A DNA stretch of 64,000 bases from Monoplex corrugatus. Its lineage: Eukaryota > Mollusca > Gastropoda > Littorinimorpha > Ranellidae. Within the stretch, counting starts at the first letter, position 1. Each line of letters opens with the position of its first letter. The position numbers were made by a program, and so were the translations under genes. The notes beneath the pieces are model-generated. The model worked only from the letters and a program-made list of their open reading frames with translations, was not told where the DNA came from and made no database searches. The stretch lies in NCBI GenBank assembly GCA_030674185.1, contig JAPXFY010000013.1:56716517-56780516 (forward strand). The letters are read 5' to 3'. Positions 1 to 11,424 of the stretch are shown here, piece by piece.

Positions 1-1795
1 TGATGTCTCGAGTTCAATCCCAGTCTGCAACGTGTTCGTTGCCCATCATAATTAATGCTCTGGTGGTGTTAATGCTACAATCATTCTGGTGGTGATATTA
101 ATGCTACAATCACTCTGGTGGTGGTGTTAATGCTACAATCACTCTGGTGGTGGTGTTAATGCTACAATCACTGTGGTGGTGTTAATTGCTATAACCACTC
201 TGGTGGTGTCAATGCTACTATCTCTCTGGTGGTGGTGTTAATGCTACGATCACTCTGGTGGTGTTAATGCTACGATCACTCTGGTGGTGTTAATGCTACG
301 ATCACTCTGGTGGTGGTGTTAATGCTACGATCCTTCTGGTGGTGGTGTTAATGCTACAATCACTCTGGTGGTGTTGATGCTAAATCACTCTAGTGGTTGT
401 GTTGATGCTACAATCACTGTGGTGGTGTTAATATATTAATACTACAATCATTCTGGTGGTGGTGTTAATGCTACAATCACTGTGGTAGTGTTAATGCTAC
501 ATCACTATGGTGGTGTTAATGCTACAATCACTCTGGTGGTGGTGTTAATGCTACAATCACTGTGATGGTGTTAATGCTACAATCACTCTGGTGGAGGTGT
601 TAATACTACAATCACTGTGGTGGTGTTAATGCTACAATCACTCTGGTGGTGTTAATTGCTACAATTCCTCTGGTGGCGGTGTTAATGCTACAATCAGTGT
701 GGTGGTGTTAATGCTACAGTCACTGTGGTGGTGGTGTTAATGCTACAATCACTATGGTGGTGTCAATGCTACGATCACTCTGGTGGTGTTAATGCTACAA
801 TCACTCTGGTGGTGTTAATGCTACGATCACTCTGGTGGTTGTGTTAATGCTACAATCACTATGGTGGTGTCAATGCTACGATCACTCTGGTGGTGTTAAT
901 GCTACAATCACTCTGGTGGTGTTAATGCTACAATCACTCTGGTGGTTGTGTTAATGGTACAATGACTGGTGGTGGTGTTAATGCTACGATCACTCTGGTG
1001 GTGGTGTTAATGCTACAGTCACTGTGGTGGTGTTAATGCTACAATCACTCTGGTGGTGTTAATTGCTACAATTCCTCTGGTGGCGGTGTTAATGCTACAA
1101 TCAGTGTGGTGGTGTTAATGCTACAATCACTGTGGTGGTGGCGTTAATGCTACAATCACTATGGTGGTGTCAATGCTACGATCACTCTGGTGGTGTTAAT
1201 GCTACAATCACTCTGGTGGTGTTAATGCTACGATCACTCTGGTGGTGGTGTTAATGCTACAGTCACTCTGGTGGTGTTGATGCTACAATCACTCTGGTGG
1301 TGTTAATGCTACAATCTCTGGTGGTGGTGTTAATGGTACAATGACTCTGGTGGTGGTGTTAATGCTACGATCACTCTGGTGGTGGTGTTAATGCTACAGT
1401 CACTCTGGTGGTGGTGTTAATGCTACAATCACTCTGGTGGTGTTAATGCTACAATCACTCTGGTGGTGGTGTTAATGATACAATCACTCTGGTGGTGGTG
1501 TTAATGCTACGATCATTCTGATGGTGGTGTTAATGCTACGATCATTCTGGTGGTGGTGTTAATGCTACAGTCACTCTGGTGGTTGTGTTAATGGTACAAT
1601 GACTCTGGTGGTGTTAATGCTACAATCACTCTGGTGGTGGTGTTAATGCTACAGTCACTCTGGTGGTGGTGTTAATGCTACAATCACTCTGGTGGTGGTG
1701 TTAATGCTACAATCACTCTGGTGGTTGTGTTAATGCTACAATCATTCTGATGGTGCGCGTATGGAATTTGTCTGAGTGTGATAAATCTTCAATCC
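1..1795 (+). repeat. SINE-A copy 1 with a 1.7-kb internal minisatellite
   Basis: Bases 1-55 match the head of SINE-A (compare 62545-62620: cagtctgcaac, tgcccatc..taatg). The end (about 1755-1795, gcgcgtatgga...ctgagtg) matches its tail at about 62747-62780. Between them is a 26-29-bp tandem repeat. The inserted array replaces the SINE middle. Confidence 0.75.
52..1752 (+). repeat. 26-29-bp minisatellite (about 60 copies)
   Basis: The tandem unit reads tggtggtgttaatgctacaa plus tcactc, with 26- and 29-bp forms differing by an extra ggt. Neighbouring copies vary at a few sites (ctacaa/ctacga/ctacag). The unit is present once in the intact SINE-A copies, so the array grew from it. Confidence 0.95.
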
Positions 1796-1844
1796 TGAAC
1801 AAACTACAAATTCCACGCTGCTGGTGGTAAAGCTAAAACTTTGT

Positions 1845-2130
1845 GAAGTTTATTCCAAGAGGGATTCATCCCACTCAATCTGCATCTGTCAACCAGCAGA
1901 CTCTTTGAGCCTGTGCTACATCCTATGCACTGGCAAGATCTTGAAATAGCAGTTGGGGGGGGGGGGGGGAGGGAGGGATGTGGAAAGGGGCGGGACAGGC
2001 ATCAAACACTAGATTGACACCACCACCAGAATGATTTGTGGTTTATCGAGATGGGCAGCAAACAGAGCAGTTTTATACACGCAGGCTGGGCTTGAATTCG
2101 AAAATATCAGATTTTGACTTCGACGCTCCA
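1845..2130 (-). repeat. SINE-A copy 2, antisense
   Basis: Reverse orientation: gggattcatcccactcaatc, then ccagcagactctttgagcct, ctatgcactggcaag and cagaatgatt...gatgggcagc in the order expected from the forward copy at 62500-62795. A G-rich tract (about 1956-1978) interrupts it. Confidence 0.7.
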
Positions 2131-2160
2131 TTCCAAAGCCAGCCAGCCAGCCAGCCCACT

Positions 2161-2220
2161 GAAGAAGAAGAGAAGAAGAAGAAGAAGAAGAAGAAGAAGA
2201 AGAAGAAGAAGAAGGAGAAA
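2161..2220 (+). repeat. (GAA)n microsatellite
   Basis: A run of gaa/aag triplets of about 55 bp next to the SINE-A copy; overlapping open frames here (poly-Lys or poly-Ser) are not genes. Confidence 0.9.
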
Positions 2221-2298
2221 AAAATAACTGTCGTCCATCAGAGGGTCGAAGCAAAGGCCATGGGGTTGAACCCACGCTTCTGTGTTTCAGCATGATGT

Positions 2299-2536
2299 TT
2301 AACCCTTTGACTCTCGCATCCTGTACACCAGCGTCCAGCATTGTCAACCATACAAGCAAAGCAAGAACTTAACCCTTTGACTCTCTCGCCCTATCCGCCG
2401 GCTTCATGCAGGAAGCTGGTGGATAGGGTGAGGGAGTCAAAGGGTTAAGTTTTTTGCAGTTGGCGGATAGGGTAAGGGAGTCAGAGAGTTGCGTTTTGGG
2501 CAGTTGGTGGATAGGATGGGGGAGTCAAAGGGTTAA
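2299..2536. mobile_element. Palindromic TTAA-flanked MITE, copy A
   Basis: Begins TTAACCCTTTGACTC and ends GTCAAAGGGTTAA. A second, near-perfect hairpin of the same kind (about 2370-2447, stem ccctatccgcc/ggtggataggg) is nested inside. TTAA at both ends and CCC-initial inverted repeats are what piggyBac-type transposition leaves. No coding capacity. Confidence 0.8.
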
Positions 2537-2859
2537 CCAACCGACTTAGCGGGGGCACGGTAAGCGAAGGTAGAGGTGTAGCCTAGTGACCACATGACCA
2601 TAGCTGTTCACGAGGTGGCAGCAGAGGTCAACAAATCGATAGCCAAGGAACGCATGACTTGCCTGACCGACTGACCTTGTAATATTATGTGAGACACATG
2701 AGTGAAATCATGCTAGAACAGGTGTTGGTGACGTCCGCCAGATTTGCCAGCATTTGATACAGCCAGCTGAACTTCGAACTAAGGTCAGGGTTTCAGCTCC
2801 GGCACAAGTAACCCGAATTACTGCCGACTGCTGTCCGTGAAACTGAAACGGGTCGTTGG

Positions 2860-3035
2860 GCGACGGACCATTGTTACTGTTACCGTTATTTTTGTTCAAA
2901 GCCCAGCCGACTGCGTAGAGCCGTATCAGGGCTATAACCGTTTCAAAACATACATAATACTTCAACAGGAAAAGAAAGAAAAGAAAATTAAGTACACATA
3001 TCAATGCATTCACGCACATAATCTAAGGACATGCC
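2860..3035 (-). repeat. Dispersed repeat family C, 3' end, antisense
   Basis: Reverse complement of the conserved family-C end (aaagcccagccgactgcg, cagggctataaccg). Seven copies of the family are seen in the window. Confidence 0.75.
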
Positions 3036-3194
3036 GCTGGCGTTGACCACGCACAGGGGATTTAATAAAGATACCTGAATACAAATTTAAACATAACTAA
3101 GGACACTGAAACGTATACAAGAACAGGTCTAAATTACCCAAAGTTGTTTCCGCATATCTCGTTTCCTTAGAGCCAGAAATGCACCCAACATACC

Positions 3195-3740
3195 CATGAT
3201 ATAAGTTTGAAGATTGTTCATGGAGGATTCATCGCATTCGGACTATTCCCTATACGTTCCACCCAATCTGCCATCTGGTAACTGGCAGATTTTTTGAGCC
3301 TGCGCAAAACCCTATTCGCTGGCAAAGTATTAAAATGGAAAGGAGAAGGTGGGGATAGTGGGGGACCAGAATTTATGAAACATTAAGCTGACCCAGCAGA
3401 ATGATTGAAGCATTAACCCTATCCTTCGACTGCAAAAACTTAACCCATTGACTCCTACAGGAAGCTGGTGGATAGGATGAGGAAATCAAACGGTTAAGTT
3501 TTTGCTTTGCTAGCGTAGTTGACAGTGCAGGATGGTTGTGGACAGGGTGCGAGAGTCAAAGGGGTTAAGATGGGCAACAATTTAGATCAGTTTTTGTTTT
3601 GCGGGATGGGATTGAACTCGATATATCAGATCTTGACTCCACGACATTGTTACAAGAGCTGATAAGTCCGCTGGAATATGTGGAATTTGTTCATGGTTGT
3701 GGAAGGTAAAACAGCGAAGGATATGAGTGGGACCCGACCC
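3195..3740 (-). repeat. SINE-A copy 3, antisense, interrupted by a MITE
   Basis: Antisense SINE-A split at its internal TTAA by MITE copy B. The head end (about 3590-3660) has gggattgaactcg, the complement of a B-box-like gagttcaatccc, suggesting a tRNA-derived head. Confidence 0.7.
3413..3568. mobile_element. Palindromic TTAA MITE, copy B
   Basis: TTAACCC at the left and GGGGTTAA at the right, with the same nested hairpin. The uninterrupted SINE-A copy at 62600 has a single TTAA at this point, so this is a precise insertion. Confidence 0.85.
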
Positions 3741-3908
3741 AAAAGCTGATCGGGATAGTACCATCTCACTCCCTTACCATTTCAAGTAGAATTATGCAGC
3801 TTCGTTTTACTAACTTGTTTAAATTTATCTTTTACTTCAATATTCCTAATGTTTACTCGTTAACGTAATTTATTTACTCCAGTTTTCGTTACCTTTTGTT
3901 TGTTTGTT

Positions 3909-3910
<2 letters not shown>

Positions 3911-3972
<62 letters not shown>

Positions 3973-3973
3973 C
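3911..3973 (+). repeat. (CT)n microsatellite
   Basis: An almost pure ct dinucleotide run. Confidence 0.97.
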
Positions 3974-4335
3974 TCCATTGCTACTCTCACCTCACCCCAC
4001 CCCATGCATTCTGATCCAAAATTTGAAAATCTAAAAAAATTTTGGCAACCATTAATAAACCATTTGGCCGAAGGATTTTTAAGTAGTTTTAGTATGGTCG
4101 TTTGAAAAGAATTTTCTGTAAAATTCAGACAGCCTTTTTTTTTTTTTTTTTTTTTTTTTTTCACGTTGCTGTTTCTTAACTTTTTGTCGTGCCAATCAAA
4201 GTGTGCTAAACTACCAAAAACAAATAAATGAACAATGTCACAATAATCAAAGTAAAAATTATGTCTACTATATGTATCTCTCTCTCTCTCTCTCTCTCTG
4301 TATATGTGTATATATATTATGTATCTATATATATG

Positions 4336-4438
<103 letters not shown>

Positions 4439-4456
4439 ACATACTTATATAAGCTA

Positions 4457-5529
4457 CGCACAAAAAGTTAAGGATCACTATGAGAAAACAGGTGCGTAAT
4501 AAACTCAGTTCGCTACTGTTATTTATTTCTCAGTCCAGCCAAATTGTTATGAATTCTTGTTCAGCTGTAAGTGGGCGATGTTGTGTTAGTGCGAAAATTG
4601 CACGGGATTCTCTACTACTGAGCTTGGCCGCAAACGGAAAAGCGGAAACTTGCGAAAAAGGACCTTGTTTTGGACCGTTCTGCCTGAACACATTGCACAA
4701 GCCAGATGGAAAAACCATTATGCACGTGCAAGCACTGCTGTTTATGTGTGAGATGCTGTCTCTTGCTTGGCTTTATAAGAAGACATTCCACCAGTAGTAG
4801 GCCTGATCTGACAATGCCTCCACGACGAAAATTGAGCGAGTTTGAGAGGGGACGAGCTGTTGCATGGTTCCAAGATGGTGTTCCCAAGCGAGAAGTGGCC
4901 AGGCGACTTCAGGTGTCCATCTCGGTCATTGTCAGACTGATTCAACGCTTCACAGCCACTGGGAGGGTCCATGAAAGACGCAAATCTGGTCGACCGAAGA
5001 AGACAAACCCACGTGAAGATCGTCTCATTGAACGACAAGCCCTGCAGACAAGAACAGCCTCTTCCAGCATCATTCGAAGGCAGCTGAGGGTGGCTACTAA
5101 CATCAACATCAGCCAGCAGACCATACGGAACCGCCTTCATGGGTTTAACCTCCGTTCTCGTCGCCCAGCTGTACGGCCACGCTTAACTCCAGCCCATAGG
5201 GCAGCACGCCGCGCCTTCTGCAGACGTCACGTGAGGTGGACACGTCGGCAATGGTCCCAGGTCCTGTTCAGTGATGAATCACGCTTCACTGAACTTTTGG
5301 GAGCATCAGAATGCCCTGTCTTGTGATTTCAATGACTTTGGGAAATCAAATTTCGATACGTACCCACTTTGATCAAATGTACACACCAAACGATTGCTCG
5401 AAATTGAAGGCAATTGTGTATCGTTATCACTAAAGCATGGAATTAAATGTTTGCCAAACTTCAACGCATTGGCTTTCTAATTTTGAAAGTTATGAATTTT
5501 TGTGCAAGTGATCCTTAACTTTTTGTGCG
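4457..5529 (+). mobile_element. Tc1-like element with perfect TIRs, internally deleted
   Basis: Perfect 23-bp terminal inverted repeats at 4457-4479 and 5507-5529 (left end cgcacaaaaagttaagg), each flanked by a TA dinucleotide (4455-4456, 5530-5531), the target duplication of Tc1/mariner elements. The 1073-bp element is shorter than a complete one (about 1.6 kb). It encodes only the first part of a transposase. Confidence 0.95.
4814..5326 (+). pseudogene. Tc1 transposase, N-terminal half only
   Basis: 170 residues from MPPRRKLSEFERG. A paired-like helix-turn-helix DNA-binding region (REVARRLQVSISVIVRLI) is followed by a GRPKK basic segment and a second HTH (ISQQTIRNRL). The first catalytic Asp is kept in VLFSDESRF. 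Directly after it the sequence leaves the family and reaches a stop, so the second Asp and the third acidic residue are gone. The deletion removes roughly the C-terminal half. Inactive by itself; it could be mobilised in trans because the TIRs are intact. Confidence 0.92.
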
Positions 5530-5532
5530 TAG

Positions 5533-6200
5533 TGTATGTACATATATACATAACAGTTAAATTCATAAAAAAGACTTCTACGAAGCTGTCTCGGTATGTG
5601 TACCTAATGTATACCTATATCTAAGCGTGCGCTCTTTCTTTAATTCTTATTCTTAAATGTCATCTGTGTATTCATTAAATTTGGAGATATGTTTATTTAT
5701 TTACATTGTTATTTATTTCATTCATTCATTTATTTTTGTGTTTTTTTATGTATCATTTTATGCATTCATTTGTTTATCTATCTATTTATGTATCATTCAT
5801 TGATTTTGTTTTTGCTTTCTGCTTTTAAATCCAGTTAAAATGCTCACCTCCTGACAATGAATTTTACAACTACCTTTCTCCCTCAGTTTGTGTATGTGTG
5901 TGTGTGTTTTTTGTTGTTTGTTTGTTTGTTTTGGGTTTTGGATTTTTTTGTTTTGTTTTGTTTGTTCGTTTGTTTGTTTGTTTTTTGTTTTGTTTTGTTT
6001 TGTTTTTGTATGTAGCCTGCATTGACCGGCTCATGTGTATTTCTGGTGCGTGAAATCGCTTTGATTTGAATCTTAAGATTTAGCGCCATATATATAGTGT
6101 AAATACTATTATGATTATAGATAAATATCTTTTATCATCACGAATTTTGCCACATTTCCATGTTTAGCGTCTAAGAAAGGTGAACTGACTGTATCATTGG
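5533..6200. other. AT-rich DNA, no gene seen
   Basis: AT-rich sequence with short attt/cattt runs and a (TTTG)n-type stretch at about 5898-6010. No conserved coding signal. Confidence 0.6.
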
Positions 6201-6214
6201 TATTCTCTTTACAG

Positions 6215-6624
6215 TAGGGCTGTATAAACTCCCCCAGTCTTCTTGGGCGTCTATTCCAGCCTTGGTGTTTCAGTCACCCTGAACGATCAGGATGTCATTC
6301 CTGCCAACTCTGTTGATGACCATTTGAAGCTGAGTATAGAACTCTTCAATCTGGTCAACGCCATAGTTTGATGTAGGAGTCTATATTTGACGTTGAGTGG
6401 GTTTCGCTCGTAGGCGGATGGTCATAATCTTGCTGGAAACATGGTACCATACCAGTGCAGCGTTCCTTTTGTTCTTATTGAACAAAACCCCCTCTTCAAA
6501 TGTACATTTGTCCTTTTCTTTCCTGTAGTGCAGGATATGTCCTTCTTCTGTCTGTACTTTTCCGATGTTCTTCCATCTAAATTCGCGGAGGTCGAGAATT
6601 TGTGTGTGTGTGTGTGTGTGTGTG

Positions 6625-6661
<37 letters not shown>

Positions 6662-6700
6662 GTGTGTGTGTGTGTGTGTGCCAAGAGCAGGCTTTTCTTT
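6215..6700 (-). pseudogene. RTE-type LINE endonuclease fragment
   Basis: Read on the minus strand it gives LREFRWKNIGK, EEGHILHYR, RNAALVWYHVSSKIMTIRL and ILIVQGD.NTKAG, the order of an APE-type endonuclease of RTE-like non-LTR retrotransposons (the QGD.N motif is the catalytic GD.N). Stops and frame breaks make it dead. A GT tract (6601-6680) sits in its upstream part. Confidence 0.75.
6601..6680 (+). repeat. (GT)n microsatellite
   Basis: gt dinucleotides with two tgttgt interruptions. Confidence 0.97.
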
Positions 6701-6829
6701 CCATGTCACGGGACAGTTCTTTCAGTTTTCCAACCTACCTGAGAGTTTTTACATCGTTAACTGGCGAGAGTGATGTTCCTTCCACGAATTAACTGTAGTT
6801 TTTCCTCCAGTGTCGCGTTTTTCGCGTCC

Positions 6830-7370
6830 GCCCTGGTGGAGGTCAATGTATAGTACGGTTGTAGGTGACCCGAGCTATAACCGATTCTCTGTATTCTCGT
6901 CTGCCATAGGGCGTGTCGTGGGGAACTCAAACTTTACGGAGCCCATCCATCTCCAAGCTGATTTCTATTCCCATAAACTGAAGCTAGGAACGGTTCAACA
7001 ATTTACTTGCCTGGAATCCATCATCAGCAACGCAGGGCCCAAAACAAAACTCCTCTCGAGGGCAACAAAGACAACAGCACTGTCTAAGCCGACACCTGTA
7101 TAGAAAGACAATAACATCTTTATGAAACACAAGGTCAGGTTCTTATGCTCAATGATTTTTTTCCATCGTCCCGTATGCATGCGAGATACAGACTCTCACA
7201 ATGGGTTCGGTAAGACGAATCAAAATCATAAAAATGAAGTGTTATCGCAAATACTAAACATCAGATACGATGATCATATCACCAATGAACAAGTGCGCCA
7301 AGCTATCAAGCAGCACGTTGGACCACATGAAGATCTGCTGACTTCAGTTGAAAAAAGAAAGCTACATTGA
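6830..7370 (+). pseudogene. RTE-type LINE reverse transcriptase, C-terminal fragment
   Basis: Plus-strand segments LGTVQQFTCLESIISNAG and then DDHITNEQVRQAI...GPHEDLLTSVEKRKL match the C-terminal part of endonuclease-reverse transcriptases (FxYLGSIIS; HITNEEVRxxI; GPHEDLLxxVKKRKLRW). Several frame breaks. It lies in the opposite orientation to the endonuclease piece at 6215-6700, so the two are not one insertion. Confidence 0.8.
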
Positions 7371-8420
7371 TATTTTGTCTCTGTTCTGGGTCAGCCTCTG
7401 TCAGTAAAACCCATGTGTGTTTTAGGACCTCGAGGTTGTACGTTGCCAGGTAACTTAAGTCTTTCTTCATATCTTTCTTCTGATCTCTGGTGAAGGACAG
7501 TCGGAGCGATTCAAATTATTCTGTTCTCTTTTGGATTGGTAAACTGATGGGGAAATAGCCCGGACCGAGGTAATATTGAGTGATACCTGATTTTCAGTAG
7601 CATCTTGAATGTAATGGGAAATTTCAATCAATCAGTTTTGATTTTCTCGTTGGTCTTAAATCTCGACATGTGGATTACGTCGCAGAAACGACAATTGGCA
7701 TGAACGCGACTTTAATTATATCACTTGACAACATACGCCATGTGATTGCTAGATCATGTGTGCATGCATTGATTTGTGTACTTAATTATCTTTTCCTTTT
7801 GTTTTTGTTTCTTTCTTGTAGAAGTATTGTGTGTGTTTTGAGGCGGTTATAGCCCTGATATGGCTCTACGCAGTCGGCTGGCTTTAAGCAACAATAACAA
7901 TAACACTAATTTATTAACGTTTCTTTCACATTAGAGCCTAATTGTCACGGAAGTAGATTCCCCCTTTGCTCTCATCAACATGCAAGCTTTTTGCACGGGC
8001 TTCCTTCACCTGTGTGCTCATTTTAGGTCTCTGCCACTATGGCATTTATGATGTAGCGCATAAGGATTTACTTTCAAGCTGTCACCACACTGCTTTCTTT
8101 ACAAACGCCATGGCTCATACTTGTAAGTAATCAGACTGAATTCGGGGTTTTGTTGTTGTTTGTTTGTTTGTTTGTTTGTTTTCTTCCTTTTCTTGTTCTT
8201 TTTTCCCCTATGAAAGCTGCGCTAGTCACATAACTCTATAGGCCCCACTGGTTCGCTGAGGCTGGATGAGGTGGCAGAAATTCTGAGCTCAGCTTTTTAA
8301 ATACAAGTCCCACTCTTCTCCCCGGATCACTGCTTCAGTCCAATTCCTCCATTCTTAAAACTGGATAAGAGTACCATTAGTCCACACATGTAAGGAACAA
8401 AAATATTCAAATTCATTTGC
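7371..8420. other. Intergenic, no gene seen; contains a family C end
   Basis: A family C 3' end lies at about 7755-7907 (ggcggttatagccctgatat, cagtcggctgg, then aacaataacaat). Otherwise unremarkable, with a short (TTTG)n run near 8160. Confidence 0.65.
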
Positions 8421-8426
8421 TACGTC

Positions 8427-8428
8427 AC

Positions 8429-8503
<75 letters not shown>

Positions 8504-8566
8504 CTCTCTCTCTCTCTCACATTCTGTCTGTCTCTCTCTCTGTCTCTCTCTGTCTTTGTCTCTGTC

Positions 8567-8600
<34 letters not shown>

Positions 8601-8685
8601 ACACACACACACTCCCTCACTCCCCCCCCTCTCACTCTCACACACACACGCTCTCACTCCATCTCTTTGTCTCTCTGTCTCTCTC
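8427..8685 (+). repeat. (CA)n(CT)n compound microsatellite
   Basis: About 75 bp of ca, then ct and ctgt runs, then ca and ct again. Confidence 0.96.
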
Positions 8686-8965
8686 TCTAATTAAAAGCCC
8701 TACTGAAACAACTTCATTCCTCATTTAATTAAACAATAGACTCGAACCATCAATTAATTTAACTGATTGCTTCTGCACGATGGATCTGACCTACCATTGC
8801 TCCGGACGCGGTGCACTTTATCGTTGGTCAACTGCGCATTCTGTATGTTACGTGACACTTTTCCGATGGTAGAGGTTATTTGCTATAAGCCTTTTTTTTT
8901 TTTTTTCAAACTTACCGTGCCTACAATATGATTGTGCATTAAGAAAAAACAACATACATTTCTGC

Positions 8966-9085
8966 CTCTCTCCCCTTCCCCACTAGGACGTGGAGAGGCA
9001 GAAATGGGGAGGTACCCGTAAAGTCGACAGCTCATTGCGCTCGACAGCTCATTCACATTTTAGGGGGGGGGGGGAGGGAGGGAGG

Positions 9086-9119
<34 letters not shown>

Positions 9120-9350
9120 GAGACAGACAGAGAGAGACAGAGACAGAGACAGACAGACAGAGACAGAGACAGAGAGAGACACACACACACACACACTAGG
9201 AGGTACCGTAAAGTCGACAGCCCATTGGTCGACGCTCATTGCATCGAAGCTCATTGCGTCGACAGCTCATTCACATTTTAGGGGGGGGGGGGGGGGGGGA
9301 GGGGCTGTCGACGCAATGAGCTGTCGACGCAATGACATGGACCCGCAGAA
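8966..9350. repeat. Nested direct/inverted GTCGACAGCTCATT repeats around G-tracts
   Basis: gtcgacagctcatt occurs as direct copies near 9022-9055 and 9257-9272, and inverted (aatgagctgtcgac) near 9303-9335. Poly-G runs at 9063 and 9282-9300 and a (GA)n/(CA)n tract at 9087-9197 lie between. A separate short inverted repeat (tttctgcctctc / gagaggcagaaa) is at 8960-9006. Confidence 0.8.
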
Positions 9351-11220
9351 ATGGCCTATGACAAGTCATGTTTATGGGATAATTGCTATAAATAGATTAA
9401 CTGGAAACCCGGTTAAAAATAGATTTTTACAGTATGACAAATGTTACTAAAAATAGAATTCATCTGTTCTCCCCCTGCTTGTATTCAAGAAATGTTAGAA
9501 AGCAAAATAGTGTAAATGTGTTTAAGGTATTGTGAAGTCCTATCTTAGAATCTTAGATTAACACTGAGCCCTTTGGTTTCTATGGTCTGGGAAAGAAGTT
9601 TACGAAAATTACTTGTTAGCTTTGTTAGTGACGTAAATAACTTAGTCGCAATGGCTGACATTTGTTACCGAAGATAAGGTGTACGTGCAGGGGACACAGT
9701 CAATGACACCGTAAGATAAAGTATTTTGCCATCAGTATTCCGAGTCTAATGTATTTTGATGAGACGTGAGTAGAAGCATCATTCCAAGTGATACAGTTGA
9801 GAAAGATGGTCGATTGTTACATCTTTTTTGTGCGATTATATTGCAGCAGTAACGCCTTCGGCCAAATACTTGAATTAGGCTAACGGAAGCTGAATACACG
9901 ACTGTTCGTTGTTAGACTAGGACCGAAAGTGAGATCCCATGCAAGGATCCCAAGTTTTCCTGCTTCGAAAACGGAATGATTTCAGTGGCTTGAGTTGGCG
10001 ATAGGGTTAAATACAACATAGCTGAGACCTAAGACTGGGGAAGATGGTAATGATACTAATTAATCTAACCCCATTCTAAACCTACCTAGACATGAGCTTT
10101 GAAGCAGAATCTGAGAATGCTAGAATCTGAGAACACTAGATGAAATGGGGTGCATGCCCACACAACCCTGACTCCCAGACTCGTAACTCGGATTACTCGA
10201 ATCGTAACGTAACTGTAAAGATTGAGAATCTTTCATCCTGTCTTCAAAATAGTGGACCATGAGATATAAGGACGAGTGTATTCCACTCTTCTCTTGTTGC
10301 TTCATGCATGTGTAGAGAGCTGCTATGAGGTCATATTTGCATTGATTGATTGATTAATAAAAACAAGGACAAAAGGGGGAAAAACAAGGATCTCACCATA
10401 ATTCTTCAGATGTTATATCCCAGTGAATATATAATAAATGTTATAGAAAACCAAAAAGAATTGTAGGCCTAAGAAAAATAATCAATGAAAACAATAAATG
10501 AATAAAACACAAGACATTCTATCAGTCTCAGACTGGTACAGTCTATTCATTGCATGAATCAGGTCCAGACTGTCTCTTGGTGTATTGGAGCTTCCTTGGT
10601 CTGTGGAGGTGGTGGTCCGCTTGATGGCAGTTTTCTCAGCACTAATGGATTTCTCGCTCAGATTGTGTATGTCATCAAATTTGGCGGTTGGTTGTTAGCC
10701 AGTTATGTAAATCTTTTTTTTCTGTTTGTGAAGTTCTAAAGCTTTGTTGGTTGAACTTTGATGACTTGCTTTTCTTATGAGTAGAAGTTCCTGATCCATG
10801 GGCTGTAGGTTTTGAGTGCTTTATCGCAAAGACATGTGGTTTTATGACAGGAAGTGCAGGGTCACTGTTTACCAGTAATCGGTATAGCTGGTTGACTGGA
10901 TTGGATAACTCACAAAACAGCATGAGCTTAATTGTTATGTGGACAGATTCAAATCGTTATTGTATATTCGCCATTGGTGATTGAAACAACTTTTACTTGC
11001 CAAATATTTTCTGCTCACTTTCAGGGTTGGGTTAGGTACTAGCAGGTTTGCACACATATTGATCTGAAGGATTGGCAGAATTTCCAACCTGTACCCACCA
11101 GGTGAGACTCGAGGGAGTCAGGCAGGATGGAACAAAAAAAAAAGTATATTATTAAACTTGATCAGGCGTTTTGGGATTCGTGCTCAGCCTTATACAAATG
11201 AACATTTGATTCTTTTTCAG
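9351..11220. other. Region upstream of HMGCR, nothing assigned
   Basis: No protein-coding or transposon signal recognised. It presumably contains the HMGCR promoter and any 5' noncoding exon, but I saw no CpG-rich block or exact SRE-1 octamer that I would call. Confidence 0.5.
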
Positions 11221-11424
11221 TTGCTGCCATTTCCATACCTAAGTAAAAGTAGCGTCATGCTATCACGCTTGTTCCGTGCACATGGACGCATGTGTGCAAC
11301 GCATCCATGGGAAGTAATCATCACATCCTTGACCGTTACACTGTGTCTGGTGTCCATGAGTATGTACTCCAGCCCTGGAGTCGGCAAGATCTGTGGCTGG
11401 AATTATGTTTGTCGCAATGAAGAG
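11221..11424 (+). CDS. HMGCR: HMGCR exon 1 (first coding exon)
   Basis: The acceptor tctttttcag ends at 11220 and the donor GTAAGT begins at 11425. Coding starts at the ATG at 11257 (residues 1-56, phase 0 out), leaving 36 nt of apparent 5' UTR. It encodes the first membrane segment, then the ER-lumenal ICGWNY motif. The reading frame stays open upstream of 11221, but MLSRLFR matches the known family start, so I chose it. That the exon begins by splicing is inferred from the acceptor; transcription could also begin here. Confidence 0.9.

Noticed and set aside
1..1752. CRISPR-like array
   Set aside because: Units are contiguous tandem copies without unique spacers, in an animal genome.
2837..3046. 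Small open frames on both strands
   Set aside because: They lie over an antisense dispersed-repeat family C end found at six other places.
9351..11220. A sterol regulatory element or promoter for HMGCR
   Set aside because: No exact SRE-1 or convincing core promoter motif was seen by eye.
11158..11256. An upstream HMGCR start at 11158
   Set aside because: The extra residues are unlike the family, a good acceptor ends at 11220, and MLSRLFR at 11257 matches the conserved N-terminus.
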